A stretch of DNA of 64,000 nt from assembly GCF_016632335.1 (NCBI RefSeq), contig NZ_JAEPBG010000013.1, positions 1 to 64,000 on the forward strand, in the 5' to 3' direction. This DNA comes from Noviherbaspirillum pedocola. GTDB lineage: Bacteria; Pseudomonadota; Gammaproteobacteria; Burkholderiales; Burkholderiaceae_D. Below the pieces are notes generated by a model. The model made no database searches, was not told the DNA's origin, and saw only the letters and a list, made by a program, of their open reading frames with translations. Below, piece by piece: positions 34,683 to 46,487 of the stretch (the first letter of the stretch is position 1; each line of letters opens with the position of its first letter). The position numbers and the translations under genes are program-made.

Positions 34683-35789
34683 TCACGCGCTGCGCTTGCG
34701 AACCATTGCATGCGTGTGCTGCTCGGCAAGGTCGAGATAGGCTTGTGCGCGGCGAGGCCACTCGGCCGCATCGCGGAACTGCGCTTCATCGAGGTGGCGG
34801 ATGGCGATATTGGCGCGTATGCAGGCTTTGAGGCTCTGGTAAAAATGAATGAGTGATGCGGGCGGAAAGTCACCGGAAAGTCCAGCGCATGCCTTCAGGA
34901 ACGCAGTGCCCAGCGCCGGCGCACCGAACCGTTCACATTCGAGGGCCAGGAAGGCGGTTTCGTCGGCAGTATCGACGATGCGCAGCCCGCGATCGAATTC
35001 AAGCCTGTCGATGATCCATATCTCGCGCTGTACGCAGACATGTTCCGGGCGCAGGTCGCCATGGCCTTCCACGATGTGACCACCGGCGACGCGCTCATCG
35101 AAGAGCGCCTGCCTGTCCTGCAGGAAGGCATGCTGCGCCGAGCAAATGCACCTGATCTGTTCCCTCGACAGATAGGCGGAACGCATACGGAGCTGGTCTT
35201 CGTTGCTGGCGATCTCCTGTCGAAGCCGCTCACGGTATGCGGCGGGCTCCATGATGACGGGTGCGCATAGGCGGTAGAAAGCAACGAGCCGTGCCGCGAT
35301 CCTGGCCATGTCCCGAGGGTCCGCCTGCGCGGAGGCAATCAACCGATCCAGCATGCGATCGGCAGGAAGGCGGCGCATCCTGACGAGCCAATCCACAGCG
35401 TCGCCGGGCCCGTTCAGCGACAGATGACCTTCGTGGTCGGCGGCCAGCGCAACAACATCGAGATACACCGGCCGCGCAAGGGCGCGGTTCAATCGGAGTT
35501 CTTCCCTGCAATAGAATTCGCGCCGATCAAGCGTCGTGAAGTCCAGAGGCGGATAGCGTACCGGCTTTTTCAGCTTGTAAGCGTAGCCATCGGTCAGGAA
35601 TACCAGGGACATATGGGTTTCGATGATATGGACTTGCGTGGTTGGCTCCGGATAGCTTTCCGGTCGCTGCAGGAATGCAATCCTGGCGGCGAGCGCCTGA
35701 TCGGTCGCCTGGAGTATGTGGTTCGAAGGCGCTGTCCCGGCGCGCGGCGGTGGCTCGGTCATGGATATGCTGTTGGCAGGTGGCTGCAT
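34683..35789 (-). CDS. APH-like kinase family protein
   Basis: A 368-residue protein of the aminoglycoside phosphotransferase/protein-kinase-like fold. The N-lobe has HIIETHMSLVFLTDGYAYKLKKP, where the paired Lys could bind ATP phosphates. The catalytic loop is HGDLRPEHVCV, with His at the position where APH enzymes usually have Asn. IIDRLEFDR supplies the metal-binding Asp. Such proteins often occur fused to a P-loop ATPase domain, which is absent here. The substrate is unknown; its position between pncB and prs suggests a nucleotide or sugar-phosphate role, but that is inference. The start is uncertain: neither ATG (35789, 35762) has a clear ribosome site. Confidence 0.75.
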   Translation of the reverse strand: MQPPANSISMTEPPPRAGTAPSNHILQATDQALAARIAFLQRPESYPEPTTQVHIIETHMSLVFLTDGYAYKLKKPVRYPPLDFTTLDRREFYCREELRLNRALARPVYLDVVALAADHEGHLSLNGPGDAVDWLVRMRRLPADRMLDRLIASAQADPRDMARIAARLVAFYRLCAPVIMEPAAYRERLRQEIASNEDQLRMRSAYLSREQIRCICSAQHAFLQDRQALFDERVAGGHIVEGHGDLRPEHVCVQREIWIIDRLEFDRGLRIVDTADETAFLALECERFGAPALGTAFLKACAGLSGDFPPASLIHFYQSLKACIRANIAIRHLDEAQFRDAAEWPRRAQAYLDLAEQHTHAMVRKRSA

Positions 35790-35845
35790 GCGGCACGCTG
35801 GATACCAGGCACGACACGGGCCGCCAGGCAGGATGTCGTCTTGCT

Positions 35846-35859
35846 TTGATGTGATTCAA
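35846..35859. promoter_or_regulatory. FNR/Anr-like box between the kinase gene and prs
   Basis: TTGAT-GTGA-TTCAA matches the FNR/Anr consensus at nine of ten positions, the best of the four in this window. It lies in the divergent region, 57 bases from the kinase start and 117 from the prs start, so it could serve either. No good -10 is seen at class II spacing on either strand. Confidence 0.65.
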
Positions 35860-35975
35860 GCGCATCAATTCCTCGCTCCTTCACTCTGGGCACAGTCGCT
35901 TGATCGAATGCCTTCGTCGGTCTCGTCCGCATGCAGGGCACCGGGCCCGGCCGCTCATCACCCATGAGGATCAGC

Positions 35976-36959
35976 ATGGAGCATCCATCGCTTGTGTTTG
36001 CATTGAACGGCAGCCAGTTCTTCGGCGACGAGGTATGCCTGCAACTCGGCCTGACTCGCGCAGCCCTGGAGGAAAGAGAGTTCGAAGACAAGGAACACAA
36101 GGTCAGGGCGATGGAAAGCGTCAGGGGCAAGGATGCATTCGTCATCCACTCCCTTCACGGCGACGGCATGCAAAGCGGCAATGACAAGCTGTGCCGCCTG
36201 TTGTTCCTCATCGGCGCGCTCAGGGACGACGGCGCCGCGCGCGTCACGGCGGTGGTTCCCTACCTGGCCTATGCGCGCAAGGACCGCAGGACCAAGCCGC
36301 AGGACCCGGTCACCACGCGCTATGTGGCGCAACTTTTCGAGGCGGTTGGCACCGATGCAATCATCTCCATCGATGTGCACAACCTCGCGGCATTCGAGAA
36401 CGCGTTTCGTATTCCCACCGTCCATCTGGAAGCAGCATCGTTGTTCGCCGACGCCTTGTTGAATAAGCTCGATGCCGGGAATGTCGCCGTGGTCTCCCCG
36501 GATGCAGGCGGCGCGAAGCGGGCGGAAGGGCTGCGGCAGATCCTTGCAGCGCGCATGGCGCAGCCGGTGACCATGGCATTCGTGGAGAAATACCGCAGCG
36601 AAGGAAAGATAAGCGGCGATCTGCTCGTTGGTGATGTGGCCGGCAAGGACGCGGTGATCATCGATGACCTGATCAGCACGGGCGGCACGCTGGTGCGCGC
36701 GGCCCACGCGTGCCGAAAGGCGGGAGCCAAGCGCGTGTTCGCATGCGCCACGCACGGCATCTTTGCCGAGGGCGCCAGGACTACGCTGGCCGACGAGGTT
36801 CTGGAAGAGATCATCGTGGCCGATACCATTCCGCCGTTCCGGATGGAAGCGGAAGCGGCGAAACCCAGGGTGACGGTGGTCGGCTGCGCGCCTCTGTTCG
36901 CCAAGGCTATCCGGGAAATGTCTGGTGGCGCGGGATGCACGGCTCCTGCCGCGATGTAA
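35976..36959 (+). CDS. prs: Ribose-phosphate pyrophosphokinase (PRPP synthetase)
   Basis: A 327-residue PRPP synthetase, which transfers pyrophosphate from ATP to ribose 5-phosphate. Motifs include FALNGSQFFGDEV at the start, YLAYARKDRRTKPQDPVTTRYVA (ATP-binding flexible loop, quoted in part as ARKDRRTKPQDPV), SIDVHN, SPDAGGAKRAE and the PRPP loop VIIDDLISTGGTL. It is somewhat diverged from housekeeping Prs and is probably a second copy. GAGGATC lies before the ATG at 35976; an upstream ATG in frame is less likely. Its product feeds pncB. Confidence 0.9.
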   Translation: MEHPSLVFALNGSQFFGDEVCLQLGLTRAALEEREFEDKEHKVRAMESVRGKDAFVIHSLHGDGMQSGNDKLCRLLFLIGALRDDGAARVTAVVPYLAYARKDRRTKPQDPVTTRYVAQLFEAVGTDAIISIDVHNLAAFENAFRIPTVHLEAASLFADALLNKLDAGNVAVVSPDAGGAKRAEGLRQILAARMAQPVTMAFVEKYRSEGKISGDLLVGDVAGKDAVIIDDLISTGGTLVRAAHACRKAGAKRVFACATHGIFAEGARTTLADEVLEEIIVADTIPPFRMEAEAAKPRVTVVGCAPLFAKAIREMSGGAGCTAPAAM

Positions 36960-37060
36960 AAGCATGACGGGTGATGTCGCGTCCGACTCTTTCCATCGTG
37001 GGTAGATGCAAGCCGTAAAACTTGCGTCGCCGATGGCTCGCTGACCGCGGCCAGGCAAGC

Positions 37061-37435
37061 TCATTCCCTGTGCGGCTTTCTGATCAGCACGGAAACGATC
37101 AAGGCGATACCGGCCACGATAAACAGGATCGGCAGGAAATCGCCGGGAAGGAAAATGCCATCGAATCGGTGCTGCAGCAGATTCAGTCCGACCCAGATGA
37201 GCAGCAGGATACCGATCACCAGCCAGGATCGTTCCATCGGCAGTCTGAAGAAGTATCTGGCTAGCTGCCCCGCCACGATGATGATTCCGACACCGATGAG
37301 CACTGCCGCCCAGCTCAGGTTCGCCAGAAAGCCGATCCCCATCCAGATGAGGAAGCTGCCCCAACCAACGGCATTCATCCTTTGCGCTGACACCCTTTCG
37401 TTCGGCGCTGCATCTCTGTTCTCACATTCGGCCAT
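37061..37435 (-). CDS. Small four-helix membrane protein
   Basis: A 124-residue inner-membrane protein with a short polar N-terminus and four hydrophobic helices (for example FLIWMGIGFLANLSWAAVLIG, quoted in part as WMGIGFLANLSW, and FLPILFIVAGIALIVSVLI). The composition resembles the transmembrane part of LiaF/DUF5668-type proteins. I cannot assign a function. I chose the ATG at 37435 because GGTGG lies upstream; another in-frame ATG at 37489 has none. It converges on prs. Confidence 0.65.
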   Translation of the reverse strand: MAECENRDAAPNERVSAQRMNAVGWGSFLIWMGIGFLANLSWAAVLIGVGIIIVAGQLARYFFRLPMERSWLVIGILLLIWVGLNLLQHRFDGIFLPGDFLPILFIVAGIALIVSVLIRKPHRE

Positions 37436-37860
37436 GACTGATTCCACCCATCCGTTGCAATGCTCGTCAAGAGTGTAGGGCGTCTGCATGGGGGCATCGT
37501 GGTCTTGCGCATGGCTCTGATCTGGCGCAAATGGGCGTTCTCGCCTTAACTCTTCATGCAGGGCAAGAGCGGGCGCATCGTTCGTCTTTCAATAGTTTAT
37601 GAGAGCTGGTATGCCGCGCTATCCGGAACCAACGCGTCGGCGCATAAGCTTCCGCCAGCGCATGCGCCGGGGTGCACTTCATCCAGGTTTCGTCGACAAG
37701 GATGACAGGCGAGCGCTCCGCAAAATCGCCGTTTTACTGATGTGGCTCAACCGGCGCTGTGCCGCCATCTCTTATTTCATGGCTTGGGGGCATAACACGG
37801 ATTGATGAGTTCATCACGTGGCTGGCCATATGTCTCAAGTCCAAAGGCAGGAGGCTCTTC
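37436..37860. other. Intergenic region upstream of the universal stress protein gene
   Basis: These 425 bases between divergent genes hold the FNR-like box at 37737. No small gene with a ribosome site is evident in the rest. Confidence 0.45.
37737..37750 (+). promoter_or_regulatory. FNR/Anr-like box upstream of the uspA-like gene
   Basis: CTGAT-GTGG-CTCAA matches the FNR/Anr consensus at eight of ten positions. At a -41.5 location the start point would be near 37785, with TATTTC at 37773-37778 as the -10. That gives a ~75-base leader before the ATG at 37861. Confidence 0.5.
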
Positions 37861-38298
37861 ATGTTCACTACCATCCTGGTTCCGACCGATGGCTCGGAGC
37901 TCGCGGAAAAGGCCGCGACTGCAGCAGTTGAATTTGCCCGTCGCAACGGGGGCAGGATCATCGGCCTGTGCGTTGCGGAGCCCTATCCGTATTCGCCTCT
38001 GGCGGAGCCGGTATTTCTGCCCAATGCGGAAGTCTACGAGCGCGAGGCGCAGCAGTGGGCGCAGACTACCGTGCAGCGGATTGCAGCCATGGCCAGCCAG
38101 GCCGGTGTGCCGTGCGAGACATCGACTGCACTCAGCCCGGATCCCTCCGAAGAAATCGTCAGGACGGCGGCGGAACGCGGATGCGATGTCATCTTCATTG
38201 CTTCACACGGCCGCAGGGGTCTGAGTCGCATGCTGCTCGGCAGTGTGACGCAGAAAGTGCTGGTGCTCTCGAAGATCCCGGTACTGGTATTCCGCTAG
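37861..38298 (+). CDS. Universal stress protein, UspA family
   Basis: A 145-residue single-domain Usp. It begins MFTTILVPTDGSELAEKA. It carries the C-terminal ATP-binding signature G-x2-G-x9-G-[ST] in HGRRGLSRMLLGSVTQKVL, and ends in KIPVLVFR. ATP-binding Usp proteins help cells survive growth arrest, oxygen limitation and oxidative stress. AGGAGG lies six bases before the ATG. An FNR-like dyad is upstream. The large acyl-AMP ligase gene follows within 90 bases, so the two may be cotranscribed. Confidence 0.93.
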   Translation: MFTTILVPTDGSELAEKAATAAVEFARRNGGRIIGLCVAEPYPYSPLAEPVFLPNAEVYEREAQQWAQTTVQRIAAMASQAGVPCETSTALSPDPSEEIVRTAAERGCDVIFIASHGRRGLSRMLLGSVTQKVLVLSKIPVLVFR

Positions 38299-38386
38299 GC
38301 GCGGCCGCGCGGTGCGTCAAGAGCCACGTCGGGGCAACGACTGCGGCAGCGTTCCTCCCATGCGTTCTTATTCAATCGAGGCCAGT

Positions 38387-41212
38387 ATGGGTCAGGATCG
38401 CGAGGCGACGGCGCCTGTCAGCGGGGAACCCGCCATCGATGCCGCAGACAGGCTTCTCCCGCTGCTGCGGCAATTCGTCGCGGACACCGTTCCCGGACGA
38501 ACCGTGCCAGTGACGCTCGTGGCATCGTTCGAGCGCGATCTTGGCCTGGACAGCCTGGCGCGCGCCGAACTGATGCTGCGCATCGGCCGTGACTTCGGCA
38601 TCGACTTGCCGCCTCATGTGATTTCCGAAACCGACAATGCGCTGGCGCTGCTGCCGCTGCTTGGCCACGGCAACCAGCCGGTCGCGCCTGGCCCCGCCAT
38701 CGCGCTGCCGGCCGCCGCGATCGCTGGCGCGCCCGCAGCTGCGCAAACCCTGGTCGAAGTGCTGGAATGGCATGCCGAACACGATCCCGAACGCGTGCAT
38801 GTGCTGCTGCAAACCCGGGGCGGCGAAGAGGCGCTGACTTACCGAGGCCTGCTGCAGCGCGCGCAGGACATGGCCGGCGGCCTGGCGCTGCACGGCCTGC
38901 AGCCGGGCCAGACCGTGGCGCTGATGCTGCCCACGGGCGTTGACTACCTGGCTGCCTTCTTCGGCGTCATGCTGGCAGGCGCCATACCGGTGCCGATCTA
39001 TCCGCCGGCGCGCATCGCGCAGCTCGAGGATCATCTGAAGCGGCACCGGCATATCCTCGGCAATGCCGGCGCCTCGATGCTGATCTCGGTGCCCGAGGCA
39101 GCGCAGGTGACGCGTCTTCTGCAGGCGGCGGCGCCGAGCCTGCGGACCGTGCTCACGCCGGATGAGCTCGCCGCGGCGCATGCGGCCCCGATGCGCCTGC
39201 GGCCGCGCGCCGCCGACACCGCTTTTCTGCAATACACCTCCGGCAGCACCGGCGATCCGAAAGGCGTGATCCTGGCCCATGCCAACCTGCTGGCCAACAT
39301 CCGCGCGCTGGGCTGCGCCGCCGACGTGCGCGTCGACGACGTGTTCGTGTCCTGGCTCCCGCTGTACCACGACATGGGATTGATCGGCGCCTGGTTCGGC
39401 TCGCTGTATTACGGCATTCCGCTGGTGCTGATGTCGCCGCTGGACTTTCTGGCCCGTCCCGTCGGCTGGCTGCACGCGATCGCGCGGCGTGGCGGCACGA
39501 TCTCGGCGGCGCCGAATTTCGCTTATGAATTGTGCGTACGCCATATTGACGACGCAGCCATGCAAGGGCTGAGTCTCGATCGCTGGCGCCTTGCGCTCAA
39601 CGGCGCGGAACCGGTCAGTGCGGCAACGCTGGAAGCCTTCGCGCGCCGCTTCGCGCCCTTCGGGCTGCGCCGGGAAGCGCTGACGCCGGTGTATGGGCTG
39701 GCGGAATGCTCGGTCGGCCTGGCGTTTCCGCCGGCCGGGCGCGGGCCAGTGATCGATTGCGTCGATGCCGCCCTGCTTGCCAGTGAAGGCAACGCGGTTG
39801 CGGCGCGAGAAGGCGTCACGGCGCGCCGCCTCGTTTCCTGCGGAGCGCCGCTGCCGGGCCACGAAGTGCGTATCGTCGATGAAAGCGGACGGGAACTGCC
39901 GGAACGCCGCGTGGGCCGCCTCGAATTCCGCGGACCGTCGGCCAGTGCCGGTTATTACCGCAATTCCGCCGCGACTCGGGCGCTGTTTCGCAACGGCTGG
40001 CTCGACTCCGGCGATCAGGCTTATCTGGCGCAAGGTGAAATCCACATCGTTGGCCGGGTGAAGGACGTAATCAAGCGCGGTGGCCGCAATCTGTATCCCT
40101 ACGATCTGGAAGACGCGGTGGGCGGCCTGCCCGGCGTGCGCAGGGGCTGCGTGGCGGCGTTCGCCGCGCCTGGCGCCGAGGGCGCAGGCGAGCGCCTGGT
40201 GGTGGTGGCCGAGACCCGTGTCACGGACGAGGCGCGGCGCGCAGTGCTAGAGGAAAACATACGCGGTGCGGCGCTCGACATCATCGGCAGCCCAATCGAT
40301 GAAGTCGTGCTGGCGCCCCCGCACAGCGTGCTCAAGACGTCCAGTGGCAAGATCCGCCGCCTCGCCTGTCGCGATGCCTATCTGCAGGGACGCATCGGCA
40401 GGATGAATCCGTACCGGATGCGTGCGCGCCTGATGCTGCAGATGGCCGCGGCGCCGATGCGCGTTGCGGTGCGCCGTGCCGGCATGCTGGGCTATGGCGT
40501 CTACGCCTGGCTGGTGTTCACGGCCATGGCGCTGTGCTTTGGACTGCCCATCGTTGTGCTGCAGCAGCCGGGCATCGGCAGGCGCATTGCCCGCGCCGGC
40601 GCGCGTCTGCTGTTTGCGCTCTGCGGCGCGCCGCCCGTCGTCGAGGGACTGGACCGGCTGCCGCGGCAAGCGCATCTGCTGGCGGTCAATCATGCGAGCT
40701 ACCTCGATGCCATCCTGCTGAGTGCAACGCTGCCGGCCAGTCAGGGATACGCCTTTGTCGCCAAGCAGGAATTCGCGACGCGCCCGGGGATTGGCGCATT
40801 GTTGCGGGGACTGGGAACGGTTTTCATCGAGCGCCGCGACGCCGCGCACAGCGAGGAGGGCGTGGCGCGCATGCTGCGCGCGCTGCAGCGTGGAGAAAGC
40901 CTCGTCGTGTTCCCGGAAGGGACATTCCGGCGCGAAGCCGGCCTGCAAGGCTTTCAGGCCGGCGCATTCGCCGCGGCGGCGCAGGCCATGGCGCCGGTTG
41001 CCGTGGCCGGCATCAACGGAACCCGTGCGGCGCTGCGCAGCGGCACATGGCTGCCGCGGCGCGCTCCCTTGCATCTTGCGATTGGGGAAACCGTGTTTCC
41101 CGACGGCCGTTGCTGGGAAGAGGCGATGCGTCTGCGCGATGTGGTGCGTGCAGCCTTGATGCCGCTGGCCGGGGAGTTCGACGGCACAGCCGGCGCGGCC
41201 AGCGCCGTTTGA
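38387..41212 (+). CDS. ACP - fatty acyl-AMP ligase - PlsC acyltransferase fusion
   Basis: A 941-residue three-domain protein. Residues ~20-95 form an acyl carrier domain with the phosphopantetheine site LGLDSL (Ser56). Residues ~115-690 form an acyl-AMP ligase: P-loop [11 protein letters not shown] at ~283, and [16 protein letters not shown], typical of fatty acyl-AMP ligases, then VYGLAECS and the C-terminal [16 protein letters not shown]. Two short hydrophobic stretches (~715-750) lead into a 1-acylglycerol-phosphate acyltransferase domain with NHASYLD (His769, Asp774) and FPEGT (~843). The simplest reading is activation of a fatty acid, loading onto ACP and transfer to a lysophospholipid-like acceptor at the membrane. 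I chose the ATG at 38387, with GAGG upstream; the frame is open from a GTG at 38312. Confidence 0.88.
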   Translation: MGQDREATAPVSGEPAIDAADRLLPLLRQFVADTVPGRTVPVTLVASFERDLGLDSLARAELMLRIGRDFGIDLPPHVISETDNALALLPLLGHGNQPVAPGPAIALPAAAIAGAPAAAQTLVEVLEWHAEHDPERVHVLLQTRGGEEALTYRGLLQRAQDMAGGLALHGLQPGQTVALMLPTGVDYLAAFFGVMLAGAIPVPIYPPARIAQLEDHLKRHRHILGNAGASMLISVPEAAQVTRLLQAAAPSLRTVLTPDELAAAHAAPMRLRPRAADTAFLQYTSGSTGDPKGVILAHANLLANIRALGCAADVRVDDVFVSWLPLYHDMGLIGAWFGSLYYGIPLVLMSPLDFLARPVGWLHAIARRGGTISAAPNFAYELCVRHIDDAAMQGLSLDRWRLALNGAEPVSAATLEAFARRFAPFGLRREALTPVYGLAECSVGLAFPPAGRGPVIDCVDAALLASEGNAVAAREGVTARRLVSCGAPLPGHEVRIVDESGRELPERRVGRLEFRGPSASAGYYRNSAATRALFRNGWLDSGDQAYLAQGEIHIVGRVKDVIKRGGRNLYPYDLEDAVGGLPGVRRGCVAAFAAPGAEGAGERLVVVAETRVTDEARRAVLEENIRGAALDIIGSPIDEVVLAPPHSVLKTSSGKIRRLACRDAYLQGRIGRMNPYRMRARLMLQMAAAPMRVAVRRAGMLGYGVYAWLVFTAMALCFGLPIVVLQQPGIGRRIARAGARLLFALCGAPPVVEGLDRLPRQAHLLAVNHASYLDAILLSATLPASQGYAFVAKQEFATRPGIGALLRGLGTVFIERRDAAHSEEGVARMLRALQRGESLVVFPEGTFRREAGLQGFQAGAFAAAAQAMAPVAVAGINGTRAALRSGTWLPRRAPLHLAIGETVFPDGRCWEEAMRLRDVVRAALMPLAGEFDGTAGAASAV

Positions 41213-41288
41213 CTTCGCGCAAGGATGGGCTATCCGCCCGGGCGTATCAATGAGGCGATCCGTGCCGAAACGGAGGCAGGAGAAAGTC

Positions 41289-43051
<1,763 letters not shown>

Positions 43052-43055
<4 letters not shown>

Positions 43056-44053
43056 GCGAACAAGCGCAAGCGCCGCGCCTTTCCTGCGATCGCGAGACCG
43101 GGCTTGCGCTGCTGGCCGATATGGTGCGCATCCGCCGCATGGAGGAACGGTCGGCGCAGTTATATGGCGAAGGCAAAATCCGCGGCTTTCTGCACCTGTA
43201 CATCGGCGAGGAAGCGGTCGCGGCTGGCTGCCTGCGCGCGCTGCGGCCGGAAGACAATGTGGTCGCCACCTACCGCGAGCACGGCCATGCGCTGCTGCGC
43301 GGCGTGCCGATGGAACGCATCATGGCCGAGATGTATGGCAAGCGCGACGGCTGCTGCCGCGGGCGCGGCGGTTCGATGCACCTGTTCGACCGTGAGCGGC
43401 GCTTCTTCGGCGGCAACGCCATCGTCGGCGGTGGATTGCCGCTGACCGTCGGGCTCGCGCTGGCCGACCGGATGCAAGGCGTCGCACGGGTCAATGCCTG
43501 CTTCTTCGGCGAAGGCGCGATGGCCGAGGGCGCTTTCCATGAAGCGATGAATCTCGCCGCGCTGTGGCGGCTGCCGGTGCTCTTCCTGTGCGAGAACAAT
43601 TTCTATGCGATGGGCACCGCGCTTGCGCGCGCGCAGGCGCAGACCAATCTGTGCGTGAAGGCGGCCAGCTACCGGATGCCGGCGCAGCGCGTCGACGGCA
43701 TGGATGTGCTGGCCGTGCGAGATGCGGTTGCTCAGGCGGCGCAGGGCGTGCGAGACGGCGAGGGACCGGTCTTTCTCGAACTGCAGACCTACCGCTTCCG
43801 CGCGCACTCGATGTTCGATCCCGACCTGTACCGCGACAAGGCGGAAGTCGAAGAATGGAAGACGCGCGACCCGCTACCGGGCTTCATTGCCGCAATGCAG
43901 GCACAGGGTCTGCTGACGGACGAAGACATCGCCGCCGTCGAGGCATCCGCGCAGCGCGAAGTCGAGGCCGCGGTGGCATACGCCGAAGCCTCGGCATGGG
44001 AGCCGGTCGAAGACCTGATGCGCGACATCACGACGCAGGCGGTGCAGGTATGA
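43052..44053 (+). CDS. pdhA: 2-oxoacid (pyruvate) dehydrogenase E1 alpha subunit
   Basis: A 333-residue thiamine diphosphate-dependent E1alpha of the PDH/acetoin dehydrogenase class. It has [22 protein letters not shown] and the ThDP/Mg motif [10 protein letters not shown] ... ENNFYAMGT, where the usual GDG is GEG. Near the C-terminus is the [13 protein letters not shown] phosphorylation-loop-like segment. With E1beta it decarboxylates the oxoacid and reductively acylates the E2 lipoyl group. It overlaps its neighbours by four bases (ATGA) on both sides. Pyruvate versus acetoin cannot be separated by eye. Confidence 0.9.
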
Positions 44054-45021
44054 AGATCAGCTACCGCGATGCCCTGCGTAGCGCGCTGCGCGAAGCCCTG
44101 GTGGCCGACGCGCGCGTTTTCATGATGGGTGAGGACATCGGCAAGTATGGCGGCACCTATGCGGTCACCAAGGGTTTCTTCGATGAATTCGGTCCCGAGC
44201 GCATCCGCGACACGCCGTTGTCGGAGCTGGGTTTCGTCGGCGCCGGCATCGGCGCAGCGCTCGGTGGCATGCGCCCTATCGTGGAAGTGATGACGGTGAA
44301 CTTCAGCCTGCTGGCGCTGGACCAGATCGTCAACACCGCGGCAACCCTGCGCCACATGTCGGGCGGCCAGTTCCATGTGCCGATCCTGATCCGGATGGCG
44401 ACCGGCGCCGGGCGCCAGGTCGCTGCACAGCATTCGCACAGCCTGGAAGCATGGTATGCGCATATCCCCGGCATCCGCGTGCTGGCGCCGGCCACGGCTG
44501 CCGATGCCTACGGCATGGTCGCGCCGGCATTGGCAGACCCGGACCCGGTGGTGATGTTCGAGCATGTGCAGCTCTACAACCTGGAGCAGGATGCCGAACT
44601 CGCGCCTTGCGACATCGAGCATGCCGCGGTGCGCCGCGCCGGCGGCGATCTGTCGCTGATCACCTATGGCGGCAGCCTGCCGAAGGCGCTGGAGGCGGCC
44701 GCGCAACTGGAACAGGAGGGCGTCGACGCGGAAGTGATCGATCTGCGGGTGCTGCGCCCGCTGGACGATGCCACCATCGCCGCCTCGCTGCGCAAGACCC
44801 ATCGCGCCCTGATCGTCGATGAAGGCTGGAAGAGCGGCAGCCTGGCGGCCGAAGTGACGGCGCGCATCATGGAACATGCGTTCTACGACCTGGATGCGCC
44901 GGTTGCGCGGCTGTGCAGCGCGGAAGTGCCGATACCCTATGCGCGCCACCTGGAGCTGGCCGCGCTGCCGTCGCCGGCATCGATCGCCGACGCGGCCAGG
45001 CAACTGCTGGGCAAGCCATGA
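44050..45021 (+). CDS. pdhB: 2-oxoacid (pyruvate) dehydrogenase E1 beta subunit
   Basis: A 323-residue E1beta. It starts [17 protein letters not shown] and has [30 protein letters not shown], the [18 protein letters not shown] segment, [16 protein letters not shown] and [15 protein letters not shown]. Conserved E1beta Glu, His and Asp positions are present. The start was fixed by the ATGA overlap with the E1alpha stop (44050-44053); the frame is open upstream but only as a shadow of E1alpha. It pairs with E1alpha as a heterotetramer. Confidence 0.93.
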   Translation: MKISYRDALRSALREALVADARVFMMGEDIGKYGGTYAVTKGFFDEFGPERIRDTPLSELGFVGAGIGAALGGMRPIVEVMTVNFSLLALDQIVNTAATLRHMSGGQFHVPILIRMATGAGRQVAAQHSHSLEAWYAHIPGIRVLAPATAADAYGMVAPALADPDPVVMFEHVQLYNLEQDAELAPCDIEHAAVRRAGGDLSLITYGGSLPKALEAAAQLEQEGVDAEVIDLRVLRPLDDATIAASLRKTHRALIVDEGWKSGSLAAEVTARIMEHAFYDLDAPVARLCSAEVPIPYARHLELAALPSPASIADAARQLLGKP

Positions 45022-46208
45022 TCGAATTCAAGCTGCCATCGCTGGGCTCGGACATGGACTCCGGCAAGCTGTTGCGCTGGCAGGTCAAGCCGGGCGATAT
45101 GGTCAGGCGCGGCCAGATCGTCGCCGTGGTCGACACCTCGAAAGCCGCGGTCGATGTCGAAAGCTGGCAGGAGGGCAAGGTATTCGAGCTGCTGGCGCAA
45201 CCGGGCGAAACGCTGCCGGTCGGCACGGTGCTCGCGACCCTGCTCGAGGAAGGGGAAACTCCGGAAACCGTGCGCCGGCCCGCGCCCGAACAGCCGTCGG
45301 CGCCGGCCGGCGCAGCGCGAGCCACACAGGTGGGCGCACCGCCACCAGTGGCCGGCGCCGCGACGGCACCGTTGCCGGCAGCGGGCCGGCGACGCACATC
45401 CCCCGCGGCGCGCCGGCTGGCCGAGGAGCACGGCATCGATCTCGAGACCGTCGCCGGCACCGGCCCCGACGAAGCGGTGACGCTGCAGGATGTGCAGCGC
45501 GCCATCGAAGCGCCGCAAGCCGCGCGGGCGAGCGGCGTGGAACGCCAGGCCGAGATGCGCCGCGCGATCGCCGCCGCGATGAGCCGCTCCAAGCGCGAGA
45601 TACCGCACTACTACCTGAGCGAGACCGTGCCGCTGCGCCGGGCGCAGGAGTGGCTGCTGGAAGCGAACCGGCAGCGCGACATCGGCACGCGGTTGCTGAT
45701 GGCGGTGCTGCAGCTGAAGGCGGTGGCGCTGACGCTGAAGCAGTACCCGGAACTGAACGGTTTCTTCATCGATGGCGCGCGGCGCGCTTCGGAAGCGGTG
45801 CATGTCGGCGTGGCGATTGCGCTTCGGCAGGGCGGACTGATCGCGCCGGCGCTGCACGATGTCGAGCGCAGGAGCCTGGACGAATTGATGCGTGATCTGG
45901 CTGACCTGGTGCAGCGCGCGCGGGCCGGCTCGCTGCGCAGTTCGGAGATGTCGGATCCGACCGTCACCGTGACCAATCTCGGCGACGGCGGCGTGGAAGC
46001 GGTGCATGGCGTGATTTATCCGCCGCAGGTGGCGCTGGTCGGTTTCGGCCGCATCCACGAGCGGCCGTGGGCCGAGGATGGCGCGCTGCGCTCGCTGCCG
46101 GCGGTGGTCGCGACGCTGGCGGCCGACCACCGGGTATCCGATGGCCACTACGGCGCGATGTTCCTGGCTGCGCTGCGCGAGCGCCTGCAGCGCCCGGAAA
46201 CGCTATGA
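45018..46208 (+). CDS. pdhC: Dihydrolipoamide acyltransferase (E2)
   Basis: A 396-residue E2. One N-terminal lipoyl domain carries the modifiable Lys42 in [12 protein letters not shown]. An Ala/Pro-rich linker and a peripheral subunit-binding domain (~118-155, [18 protein letters not shown] in part) follow. The catalytic domain ends with AADHRVSDG, containing the active-site His of the DHRxxDG motif. It forms the core of the oxoacid dehydrogenase complex and passes the acyl group to CoA. It overlaps the E1beta stop by four bases. No dihydrolipoamide dehydrogenase (E3) gene is in the operon or elsewhere in the window. Confidence 0.92.
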   Translation: MIEFKLPSLGSDMDSGKLLRWQVKPGDMVRRGQIVAVVDTSKAAVDVESWQEGKVFELLAQPGETLPVGTVLATLLEEGETPETVRRPAPEQPSAPAGAARATQVGAPPPVAGAATAPLPAAGRRRTSPAARRLAEEHGIDLETVAGTGPDEAVTLQDVQRAIEAPQAARASGVERQAEMRRAIAAAMSRSKREIPHYYLSETVPLRRAQEWLLEANRQRDIGTRLLMAVLQLKAVALTLKQYPELNGFFIDGARRASEAVHVGVAIALRQGGLIAPALHDVERRSLDELMRDLADLVQRARAGSLRSSEMSDPTVTVTNLGDGGVEAVHGVIYPPQVALVGFGRIHERPWAEDGALRSLPAVVATLAADHRVSDGHYGAMFLAALRERLQRPETL

Positions 46209-46219
46209 AGGAGGCAGGG

Positions 46220-46477
46220 ATGGAACCACAGGCATTGCGGCAAAGGGTCCTGGCGGGACTGTGCGCGATTGCGCCCGAGGTCGATCCCGGCGCGCTCGAT
46301 GACGAGCAGCCGTTGCGGCGCCAGGTCGATCTCGATTCCATGGATTGGCTCAATTTCCTGATCGGCCTGCATCGCGATCTGCAGATCGACATCCCGGAAT
46401 CGGACTATGCGAAGCTGGCCACGCTGCATGACCTGCTCGATTACCTTGCCGCCCGCCTGCCCGCCGGCAGCGCCTGA
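46220..46477 (+). CDS. Acyl carrier protein
   Basis: An 85-residue stand-alone carrier protein with a phosphopantetheine site VDLDSMDW (Ser40) and the usual helical acidic make-up. AAGGAGG lies six bases before the ATG at 46220; another ATG at 46205 overlaps the E2 stop and is possible. As the last gene of the operon that begins with an ACP-ligase-acyltransferase fusion, it may accept or donate acyl groups there rather than serve general fatty acid synthesis. Confidence 0.88.
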   Translation: MEPQALRQRVLAGLCAIAPEVDPGALDDEQPLRRQVDLDSMDWLNFLIGLHRDLQIDIPESDYAKLATLHDLLDYLAARLPAGSA

Positions 46478-46487
46478 TTGCCTGCAA

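Noticed and set aside
37801-37816. TTGATGAGTTCATCA-like sequence near 37802 as another FNR box
   Set aside because: The second half does not fit ATCAA at four-base spacing; the symmetric part is GATGA/TCATC with a two-base centre.
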